Source: Vanilla planifolia (taxonomy: Eukaryota; Streptophyta; Magnoliopsida; Asparagales; Orchidaceae). From it: a stretch of DNA of 64,000 nt. The position numbers were made by a program, and so were the translations under genes. The stretch spans positions 422,314 through 486,313 of the forward strand of contig JAIUJO010000293.1 of NCBI GenBank assembly GCA_023846275.1. The letters are read 5' to 3'. Numbering within the stretch: the stretch's first letter is position 1; each line of letters starts with the position of its first letter. Below, in pieces: positions 50,046-61,731 of this stretch. The notes beneath the pieces are model-generated. The model worked only from the letters and a program-made list of their open reading frames with translations, was not told where the DNA came from and searched no databases.

Positions 50046-53000
50046 TCATGTATGATGTGTGCATATGCATCAGTGTATGTGTTTATGCATTTGGAAATGT
50101 ATCCATGTATGCATGTGCAATTGTGGTTGCATTTGTGTAAGCATGTATATGCTTGCAAGTATGCGTGTGATTACCTATGTATGTATTTGTTCATTCATGG
50201 TTGTGCATGCACGGAAGGATGTGTCTAAGTGTGGAAATATTTTCATGTGTGTATATGCTTATGCATGTGTTTGTGAGTGTGTGCATCTATGTGTGCTTGT
50301 GTTTGCTTGAGTATGTGCTTTTTCGTGCATGCATCTTTATTTGTGCATGTTAATATGCAATTGTGCATGTGCGAGTGTGTGCATCTATGTGCATGCTAGG
50401 TATGCTTATGTTTGTTTGTAAAGGTACTAGGTGCACTTGGGTGTGTGAATGCCCGTATGTGTGCTTGTTTTGGTGTCTTTGTGTGTGGGTGTGAAGTTGT
50501 GAATATGTGTGTGCATGCATTAGAATTTATCTGTGTGCATGTGTGTGTGAATGTGAGTTTTTGTGTGCTTGCATGCAAGTGTGTGTGATTATACACGTGT
50601 GATGTCTCTATGAGTGCATGTGCGTATGATTGTGCACATTTGTACATGTGTTTGCGTGTGCATGTGCACATACATTTGTGTGCAAGTGTCAACATGGTTG
50701 ATTGTATGCATGTGTGTGTGGGTGTAAGTTTCTATGCATGTGTGGGCGTGAGAGTGTTTATGTGTGTGTGTGCATGTTTTTGTGTCCATATCTCCATGTA
50801 TGTGCTTGTGTGTGTGCATGCAAATGTGTTTATATGCATGCATATGTGTATGTGTCCATGTGTGTATGTGCTTGTGTGCTTGCACTCAAGTGTTTGCATG
50901 TGTGTGTGTGAATGTGTTTGTATGTGTACATGTGGGTGCATATGCTTGTAATTCTATGCATAAGTGTGTGTGCATGTGTTTGTGTGCATATTTCATCATC
51001 TGTGCTTGTGAGTGTGTGTGCATGCGTACGTGTGCATGTTTTTGTGTGTATGTGTTTTTTGCATATGTTTATGTGTTTATGTGTATGTGTGCTTGTGTGA
51101 TTATCTATATGTCAGTGCATGCCTGTGGATCTCAACATGCAAATTTGTATGTGCATGTATGTCTATATGTATCTTCTTATTTGCATGTGTGTTGTGTATG
51201 TGTGTACATTCATGTGTATGAGAATTTGCATGTGTTTAAGCTTACGCATGTGCATGTTTTCATATGATTCATGTATAATGTGTGTGTTCTTGTGTCTATG
51301 CAACCATGTGCATCTGTGCATGCATGCATGTGTGTGCACGTGTGCATACATGTTCGTGAGCATGTGAGCATATGTGTATGCATTCATGTGTGTGTGTGTG
51401 CATGTGCAAGTGAGTGTGCATATATGGTGTGCATGTGTGTGAGCATGCATCGACATTAATGTGTGCAGATGTGCGTGTATGTGGTGTATGCATTTTCATT
51501 TTAACATATGTGTGTGCATGAGTGTGTGTTCATTCATTTATGCATATGTGTGTGCATTAGTGTGTGTGTGTGTGCGTGTGTGTTTTTGGATATGCAAGTA
51601 TTTGAGTGTCAATGTGTGTAAGGGCAAGCTTGTGTGTACGTGGATGAGCTTATGCCTATGCATGTGTGTGTGTGCATTTGTGCTTGTGTGCATGTTTGTG
51701 TGCACATTCATGTGTTTGTGCATTCATATCTAGGTTTGTATGTGTCTTTGTGTGAATGCATGTTTGTTTGTCTATATAAGCATGTGCACTTATGTGTGTA
51801 TATGTTTGTGTTTGCATGAGTGTGGTTGTGTGTGTGGTTGTGCATGTGTGTACATGTGTATGTGCTCATACATTTGCATGTGTGCATGTCTACAAGTTTA
51901 GTTGTGTGCGTGTGAGTGTGCATGTTTGTGTGAGGGCAGTGCATGTGTGTAAGTCGATGTCTTCATGTGGCTATTTATGTGTGTTCATATGTGCAAGCAA
52001 GTAAGCTTGTTTACATGTGTGTGTATACATGTGTGTGTCAAGATGTGTGTTGGTAAATGTGTATGCTTGTACTCATGCACATGCATATGTATGTGTGTGT
52101 GTGTGCAAGTATTTGTCTAGGTGTGTGTGTGTGTGTGCAGGTGTATTCATGTGTATGTGCATGTATGAAAATGTGTGTGTGGGTGTGGGATCATGCATGT
52201 ATGTTTTCAAGGATGTAGGTGTGTGCGAGTTTTTTTGTGTGTGCATGTGTGTGTGTGTGTGTGTTTGTGTGAGTACATTTCTAAATGCAAGAACATGTAT
52301 ATGGGATGTGTTTGTGTATGTGTGCATGTGTACAAGTTTGTGTATATGATTATACATGTTCGTGTATTGTCATGTGTGTACGCTTATGTGTGTATGCATA
52401 TTTGCATGTATGCTTATTAGTGTGCATGTTGACAATTGTGTGTGCTTGTATGTGCTTATGTTTGTGTTTGTTACAACGTGCATGTTTGTGTGTGTGTAGA
52501 GGCATGTGTATGCATGTTTGTGTATGCATATGTATGTGAGTGTTTAAGAAAGTATGTGCAGACGTGTGTTCGCATGTGTGTGTGTGTATGTTCATATTTG
52601 TGTGTGCCAATATGTGTGTGAACATAGGAACACATGTGTGTTCATTTGTGCATGCATATACATGTACATGTTTATGTCTATATGCATGCATGCATGTATG
52701 AATGTTTGTGTATATGTGCATAAGTGGTGTCTGTGTGCTCCTATGTGGTTGTTTGTGCATGCATGTATGTGTATACATGTGTATATGCATGAACATGTGT
52801 GCTTGTGCTTGTGTTTGTGTGTGTGCATATGTGTATGTGTTTCTACATGTTTTTGCACATGTGTGTCTAGGTGTTTATGAGTGTGTGTGTGTGTGTATGT
52901 GCATGTATGTGTGTGTATATAGTGTACATGTGTGTGCACTTATGCATGTGCACATGCATATGCATGTGTTTATATGTTTGTGAGAGAGTGTGTGTATATC

Positions 53001-55293
53001 TATGTGCATGTGTGTGCATGTGTGTATGTGCTTATGCATGTGCATGTCTTTGTGGATGCATGGTGCATACTTTTCTATATGCATTTGTTTGTGTGTGTGC
53101 ATGTTCATGCACATGTGTGTATGTGTGCATGCATTTTTTATGTGCATATTTGTGTGCACATCTTTGTGTGTGTGCATAGTTGTGAGTGTGTGTTTGCTTT
53201 TTTTCATGTCCATGCATGAGCATGTGTATGCATGCATGTGTGTGTGAGTTTGTCCATCTGTGCATGTGCTTGTAGGTAAATATGCATTCATGTTTGTCCA
53301 TATGTTTGCACATAGTTATGTGTGTGTGTGTGAATGAGTGCATGTTGTGTGCATGTTTCTCTCCTTCTGTGTTCAAGTCGTGTGTTTATGTGAGCATTTT
53401 TATATGCATGCATTTGTGTGTGTGCTGGTGAGTGTCTATGTGTGTGCTTGAACACATGCATGCATTGTTTGAAATACATGTGTGTGTGTGTTCATGTGCA
53501 TGCTTATGCATGTGTGTGTTTTATGTATGCACGTGTTTATAAGTGTGTGTGGGTGCATGTAGGTGCCTGGGTGCACAATTGTATTTGTGCATATGTGTGT
53601 TCATTACTGTGTGTGCTTGCATGGTTATGTGCTTGTGTTTGTGATTAGGCATGAGTTTGAGTCAGTGTGCGTGGGTGTGTGTTTGCATGTGTGATTTCTT
53701 GTGTATATATGTGTGGATGTGTGTGCTTGTGTGTGCATATATGTGTGTGTTTCTACTTGTGTCTATGTGTGCATGTATGTGTGCTTTTTGGGGTGCATGA
53801 ACTTGTGTTTGTCTATGTGTTTATTAGTATGAGTGTGGATGCGTATGCAAATGTTTGTATTTTTTAGTATGTGTATGCATTTATGTGAACATTTGTGCTT
53901 GTATGTGTCTAGTGTGCATGCATGTGTGCATGCCTCTTTATGAGTTTCTATGTGTGTCTCTATGTGTTTAAGCATGTGCATATGAGTGTGTGTGTGTGTG
54001 TGTTCTGTGTGCTTGTGTGTATGTTCTTGTGTGTACTTGTGCAAGCGTATATGTTTGAGCACTTGTGTGTGTTTGTCTACATGATTATGTGCACACATGT
54101 GTTTTTGTGTATTTGTGCTTGAGTGTGCTTGGGTATGTTTGTGCTTGCATTTGTATGTGTGTGCATGTGCATCTACATGTGTGTGCACAAATGTGTGTTC
54201 CTCTCTGTTTACATGTGTGTGCATATGCATGTTTGTGAGTGTGTGTGAGCATGCTTGTGTGAGTGCATGTCCATGTTTGTGCGCACATATGTGGGTATGT
54301 ATGTTTAAGTGTTTTTGCGTGGCTACATGTGTGAGCATTTTTGTGCTTGAGTGCATGTGTGCATATGTGTATATGTGTATATATGAATAAGTATTTGTGT
54401 GCTTATGTAGGTGTGCATTTGTGTCGATGTGAACATGTGCGCATGCATGTTTGTGTGTGTGTGTATTTTTTGCATTTTCATGTGTGTATGTGTTTGTGTT
54501 ATTTGCATAGGTGCACATATTGTCTATTTATATGTACACACATGTGTGCATGTGTGTATATGCACATACCAATGTGTACTTGTGTTTCTGAATGTGCGTG
54601 GCTGTATGTGTGCCTACATGCATGTGTGGGTAGGTGAGTGTGTTTGTGCCAGTGCATGTATATGTGCATGAGTTCACATGTGTATGCATATGTTTGTGCA
54701 TTTGTGAGTGTGTAAATATGTGCATGGTCATGTGTGTGTGAGCATGTGTATGTACATATTTCTTATAAATGTGTGAGCACATGTGTGCATGTGTGTTTTT
54801 GTATGTGCAAGCATTTGTGTGCATGCACGTGCTTGTGCATGTTTGTGTGCTTAATTTTTATGTATACATTTTTGTGTGCATGTGTGTGTATGTGTCTATG
54901 ATTATCTATGCATGTGTCTGTATGTCTGTGTGTCTATGCATGTTCTTATGTGTATGGGTCTATGCATGTGTACTTATGTGCCAACATGTGAGTGTGTGTG
55001 CATGTGTTTTTGCATGCATGTGTGTTTGTGTATATGTATGTGCACATGTATGTGTGTGTGTGTGTGCTAAGCATGCATGTGTGCATGTGTGTGTCAGTGA
55101 GTGTATATTCTTACATGTGATAGTAGATGTGCATGTTTGGATGCTTGGGTGTGTTTGTGCATGTGTGCTTTTGTGTGTGTGTACATGCATGTTCTTGTGT
55201 GTTTATGTACACTTGTATGTGTTTATGTGTTAGTACATGTGTGTGTGTGTGTGCTAGCATGTCTATCTGGCTAAAAGCATGCTTGTATACACA

Positions 55294-55295
<2 letters not shown>

Positions 55296-55330
<35 letters not shown>
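55296..55330. repeat. longest pure TG tract, (TG)17
   Basis: A perfect run of 35 nt is the longest uninterrupted TG stretch I found in the array. It stands out against the usual 6-20 nt between interruptions and is the likeliest length-variable site. Confidence 0.92.
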
Positions 55331-55333
<3 letters not shown>

Positions 55334-58300
55334 TGTTCATATCATTAGGTGTAAGTATATGTGTGTATGTGTGTGCATGCATGTATTTATGGGTTCGTAT
55401 TTTGTGGGCATATGTGCATGCAAGTGTGTGTGCATGTGGATGTAGTGGGGTTGTGTGTATTTGTATGCATGTGTGTATGTGTTTGCATATGTATATCTAT
55501 GCATGTGTAAGCATATGTGTAAGTGAGAATGTGTGTGCATATAGATGTTCTTTTGTATGTGTGTGTATGTGCTTTTGTGTAGATACACAAGCACGTGTGG
55601 GTAAGTGGGTGCGTGTGTGTATGTGTCTTCATATGTGCGTGCATGCATGCATGTGTGCACATGTGTATGTATATTTGTTTGCATGTGCATGTGCATATTT
55701 ATATGTGAACATATGTGTGTGCACATCTGTGTGTGTACCTACATGCTTGTGTTTTTGTGTGTGATTGTATCTTTCTTTGCATATGATTATGTGCATTCGT
55801 ATTTGTGTGTGTATGCATGTTTGTGTGATTGCATGTATGTGCATATGCATGCACACGTATGCATTGTATGGAGGGTGTGTGTTTATGTACATGTGTGCAT
55901 ATGTGTACATTTGTGAGCCTATGTAAGTGTAGGCACGTGCATGCATGTTCGTGTGCACACATCTGTGTGTGTGTGTTAGTGCACACATGTCTGTGGATGT
56001 TTGTTTGTGTTTATGTTTGTGCTTTTGTGTGTGCATGTGTGTATGTACATCAGCACATTTGTGTGTGCATGTGTGTGTATGCATGCAAATGTGTATAATT
56101 ATAAATGTGTGTGTGTGCATGTGCATGCCTATGTATGTGCATATGTATATACATGTACATATATTTGCAAGTGTGTGTGTGTACATGCATGTGTGCTTTT
56201 GTGTGCTTGTGTGTGTGTGCATGTCTACATGTGAGAGTTTGTGTACATGTGAATGAGTATGTGTGTTTAAGTGAATGTGTGCTTGTGTGTGTCAGTCCAG
56301 GTTTTTGTTCTTGTGTATTTGTGTGTGTGCACACAAATCTTTTTGTGTGCATGTGCATATGTGTGAGCATGAATGACCATATCTATTTTTGTTTGTGTAT
56401 TGTTTTGTCTGTACATGTGTTTATGTTTGTACATGCATATGTATGTTTGTGCATGCATGTGTGCTTGCATTTCTATGTGACATAGGCATGTCTGTGTGCT
56501 TGTGTGTGTGTGCATGCCTATGCATGTTTGTGTGCATGGTGTGTGCTGGTCAGTGTGTGGGTGTGTGTGTGTGTGTATGCATGAGTGCAAGTGTGTGCAT
56601 GTGTGTGTGGTTGCACGTGTGTGCATGCATGTACTTATGCATATATGCAGATGTGTGAGTGTGTGTGCAAGTCTATGTAGGTGCATTTGTTCATGTGTGT
56701 ATGGTGTGTGTGTGTGTGTATGTGTTTTGTTTATGACCACATATGGATGTGTCTGCATCCTTCGATGATTATTTGTGTGTGCATTTGTGTGAGTGTGTGT
56801 GGTGCATCTAAGTGTATCAGCATGTGTGCTTTCATTTGCATGTGTATAAGTGTGTGTATTCATTCTTGTGTCTGATTATGGATTTGTGCATGCATGCTAG
56901 CATGTGCTCGCATTGTTGTGTTCATGCATGCGTATATATGTGTGTGTGTGTGTGTATGGTAGTGAGTGTGTGTATGGTTGCATATGTGAGTGAGTGCGTG
57001 TGCATGTATGAATGTTTGTGCATGCATGTGTATGTGTGTGTGAGTATGGGTGTGTATACATGTGCATACATGTGTGTGTGCTTATGAGTGTTTGTATATG
57101 CATGTGTTTACGTGGGTACACCTTTGTGTATGCCTGTGCATGCATGTTTATTTGTTACTGAATATGTGTGTATGTTAATATGCACTGGTGCATGTGCATG
57201 TTTGTTTGTGTGGTGGATGCACATATGTATCAATATTTTCATATGCATGTGTTTATGCATTTTGGTATGTATGTGTGTATGTGTGTATATTTCAATTCTA
57301 TATGTATGTGTGTTGGCATATTTGTTTTCATTTGCATGCTTGCATGCATGTCTATTTGTGTGTGTGCCTATATATTATTATGTGCATGTTTGCATGAGTT
57401 TATGTGTGCATGAGCCTATGCCTATGTGTGTATGACTATGAATGGCCATTTATGTGTGTGTTTTTATTTGTATGTGTCCATGCTTGTATGTTTGTGAGCA
57501 TGTTTGTGTGGGTGATTGTGGGTATGTGTATGTGTGTTCACGTGCATGCTTGCATGTGTGCATCCATATGTTTATGCTTGTACACACATGTGTTTGGGTG
57601 ACTTGTTTGTGCTTTTGTTTGTTCGTATGTGTGGCTATTTTATGTTTGTGTTTGCATGTTCATGTATGCCTGCTTGTGTGTGTGTGTTAATGTGGATGTG
57701 TGTATACATAGACATGTGCATACGTGAGTGTGTTTTCCTTTGTGTGCCTGTATGAATGCAAGATGCGTGAGTGTGTTTATGTGCACGTGTTTGGATGTGT
57801 ACAATAGTGTGTGCATGTATGGGTTCATATTAATGTGTTTATGTGCATGTGAGCATGTTTGTGTCTGCATTTGTGCAAGTGTACATCCATGTGTGCATGT
57901 AAAAGCACTTGCACACATATGTATGCATGGGTACACTTGTGTGTGGGTCCATCTGTGTATGTGTGTGTGTGCATTAGTATGTGTATGTGTGGTCATGTAT
58001 GTGCATGCATGTATGTGTGCATGTGTGTATGTGTGTGTCTATGTGCATTTACATGTTTGTGTGTGCATGGGTGTGCACCTTCCTAAATGTGTGTGAGTGT
58101 GCATGCATGTGTATGCATGTATGTGCAAGTGTGTAAGTGTGTGTGTGTGTGTGCATATGTTTGTGAGTGCACACATGCATGTGTGCCTATTTGTATATAT
58201 GAGTGTGATTGTGTGTGTATGCATGTGTGTGCATGGGTATGAGTGTGTCTACATATTTATGTATGTGTGTGTGTGCATGTGTGTATGTGTGCACATGCAT

Positions 58301-58611
58301 ATGAGTGCATGTGTGTCTAAACTTGTCTGTGTATTTGAGCATGTGTTTATGTGAGTGTATGTGCGTGTGTGCATGATTGTGTGTGTTTGAGCATGTGTGC
58401 GTGTCTGTATGCATTGCACATGCTTGTGCATGCTTATGTATGAGTGGGTATATGTGTAATGTTTGTGTGGGCACACTTGTGTGTGCATGAGAGCACATGT
58501 GTGTGTGCTTTTATGTGTGCATGTGTGTGCACCTATGTATGTGTGTATATTTGTGCGTGTGTGCATGCATGATCATGTTTGTGGGTGCACATGTTAGTGT
58601 GTGTGCATGTG

Positions 58612-58676
58612 TGTAATTGCTTTGGATGCCTCTGCAAGTCAATTATTATGCATTGGTATGACTATATATAATGTGC
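58612..58676. other. non-TG island inside the array
   Basis: About 65 bp lose the alternation (AATTGCTTTGGATGCC, CAAGTCAATTATTATG, GACTATATATAATG). No coding or structural feature is recognised. Confidence 0.5.
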
Positions 58677-61600
58677 AAGTGTATGCATTTTTGTAGGTGT
58701 GTGCATGGGTATGTGTGTGCGGGTGTGAATGGGCATGTGTGTGTGTAGGCATGCATGGGCATAGGTGCATGTGTGTGTGTGTGCCTGTGTGTGCTTGTGT
58801 ACATGTGATTATGTGTGTGCATTTGCATTTTGGTGTGTGCGTACATACATGTTCGTTTGTGCATGTGTTTATGTATGCATTTATTTGCATTTGTGTACAT
58901 TTGTATAAGTGCACGTGTGTGTGTGTGCATATGCTTATCTACATGTATACAGGAATATGATTGTGTTGTGCATGCATCTACGAGAGTGTGTTTGTGTTTG
59001 TCCGTGTGCTTGTGTGTTTCTTTACATGTGCATGCTTGTGCATGTGTGTGTGTGGTGATATGTGTGTAGGTATATTTGTGTGTGTGCATACATGTGTGTG
59101 TTTACCTCATTATATGTGTATCTACAAGTTTGTCTTGTGTGCATGTGTTTATGTATGTGTAAGTGTGCAAGTATTTGGGTTTGTGTGAGCATGAGTGTGA
59201 ATGTTTGCAAGTGTGTATATCATTATGTAGTTGGGTGATGTGAGTTTGTGTGCGTGTGTGCATGCACCTATGTACATGTGTGTGTTTTTAGTGTGCACAT
59301 ACACACATATGTATGTGCATCAATGTGAATGCATGCATTTGTATATTCATGTGTGTGGGTGTTTGTGTATTCGCATGTGTGAGTGTGTGAATGTGTGTGA
59401 GTGCATATGTATGTGTGCACATGTGTGTGCACATCGACAGATGCATGTTTGTCTGTGGGTACATGTGTAAATATTGCTATTGTGCGTGCGTGGTTATGCA
59501 CACAAGTGTGTGTCTTTGTATGCGCATGCGTTTATGCATGTGTGCATGTGCACATGTGTGTTTGTGCATGTGTGTCTTTGTGCATGTGTGTCTTTGTTTT
59601 TGGTGCATGAGTGCATGTGTGTGTTTGTGAGTGTTCATGTGTATGCAGGCTTGTTTATCAGTTTGTTTGTGCATGCATGTGTGTGTGGGTGTCTGGTGTG
59701 TGCACATGTGTGTGTGTATGCTCATGTGCATATGTGTGTGTGTGTGAGTGTGCATGTTCATGCTTTGTACAAGTGAGTGCATGTGTGAGTGTTTGTGCTA
59801 ATGTGTGTGACTTTTATGTGTGCATTTGTGCATGTGTTTTTGTTTTTTTGCATGGTCTATGTGTGCACATTCATATATTTTTGTATGTGTGTGTATGCAT
59901 AACTATATATATCTTTATGTGTTGTGCATGAGTGGTTATGTGTGTGTGTGTGTGCATAGTTAGTGTATTTGTGCATGTGAATGGGCATGTGGGTGTGTGT
60001 GTGTGCCATTGTGTTTTCATGCCTATGTGTTCATGCGAGTGTTCATGTGTGCGCTTTTGCAAATTTGTGTGCATGGGGTGCTTGTGTTTGTGCTTGGTGT
60101 GTGTGTGTGTGTGCATGTGTGTGCATTTGTGTGTGTGGGGTTGCATGTGTATATGTGTACATGTGTGAGTGTATTTACATTTGTGTACATCTGTTTGGTT
60201 GTCAGCATGTGTGTGTGTGTAAGTGTTCATGTGAGTGTGCACATTTGTGTGTGTGTGCATGCATGTGAGTGGTGTACAAGTGTGTGCTTGAATGTATGTG
60301 TGTGAATTTATGTATCCAAGTGCATGAACATGTATGCTTGTGAATGCATTTATGTGTGTGTTTGTTGTGCATATGTGTGTGTGTGCATGTGTACATGCAT
60401 GCTTATGTATGGCACATAGGTGTGTGTGCATGTTTGTGTATTTGTATGTTTAGCTTGCATTGTTGTGCATTTATATGTATATAAGTGTTTGTGTGCTTGT
60501 TTATTGGTATGTATCTATGTGCATGTGTGTGCATGCTAGTGTGTATGAATGTGTGGGTGCATGTATGTGCGTGTGTTTGAATGTGCTTTTGTATGTGTGT
60601 GTATGTGGGTTATTTCGCTTATATATCTTCATGTGTATAAATATATGCTTGGGTGCATGATGTTTGTGCGTGTGACCAGGCATGTGCATGTTTGTGTCTA
60701 TTTATGCCCATTTGGGTATGTATGCTCATCTATCTATGTTTGTGTATTCACGTGCATGTGTGTGTGCATTCATGTGTTCATGTGAGTTAGTCTTTGTGTG
60801 CGTGTGTGGGTTTATGTGTGCATAAGTGTGTGTGTTGCATTTGTGTATGCATGTTTGTTTGTGTGTGTTCATATGTGCATCTTTGTGTTTATTTGTGGAT
60901 GTATGTTTATGTGTTTGTGCATGTGTGCATGCATGTGCATTTATGTGTCTTTGTGCTTATGTGTGCCCATGTGTGTTGGTGCATGTTTGTGTGTGCGAGT
61001 TAGCATGTATTTGGGTCTTTTTGTGTGTGTGCGTGTTTCTTTATGCACTATAATGTGTCTGGGCATGTTTTCATGCTAGCACATGTGAATGTTTGTGTGT
61101 GCACATGTAATTTTTTGTGAGTGTGCATGCATGTGTGTGTTTGCACATGTTTTCTCATGTGTGTGTGTTTTCTTACACCTATGCATGTGTGAGCATGTGT
61201 GTGTGTGTGTGTATATGCATGAGAACATGTGCATTTGTGTGTGTTATCATGGCTACAAATATGTGAGTGTGTATGTGTGTCTGTTCACACATGCATCCAT
61301 TTTTGTGTGTATGCATGTGTTTGTGGGTGTGTGTGCATGTGCGTGACCATATGCATGCATTTATGTGCTTGTGCTTTGTGCATGTCTGTACTTGTGTCCA
61401 TGTGTATGTGTGTGTAGATGCATGTGTGTGTGTGCATGTGCGTGCATCGACTTTTGTGTGTGTTTGTGTATGTGTTTGCATGTGTGTTTATTTGTGTGTG
61501 TGTGTGTGTCGATTTGTGCATGTGTGTTTGTGTGTATCTGCATTTGCGTGGGTGAGCATGAGAATGTGCATGATTCTATGAATATGTTGTTGCATGTGAA

Positions 61601-61708
61601 TGCATGTGGGTGTTCAAAGGGGTGTGTGAGTGTGTCCTTTTGTGTTTGTGTGTTCTCGTGTGTGTGGTTGCTCACTTATGTAGATGCATTCAAGCATGGG
61701 TTCATAAG

Positions 61709-61731
61709 TGTGTGTGTGTGTGTGTGTGTGT
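61709..61731. repeat. pure TG tract, 23 nt
   Basis: An uninterrupted TG run in the right part of the array. A similar run of about 23 nt occurs at 62,489-62,511. Confidence 0.88.

Noticed and set aside
53763-54518. 251-codon minus-strand His/Thr-rich open frame
   Set aside because: It is the complement of the TG-rich array (CAC/ACA/CAT/ACT codons); the same pattern occurs throughout 30-64 kb in overlapping frames.
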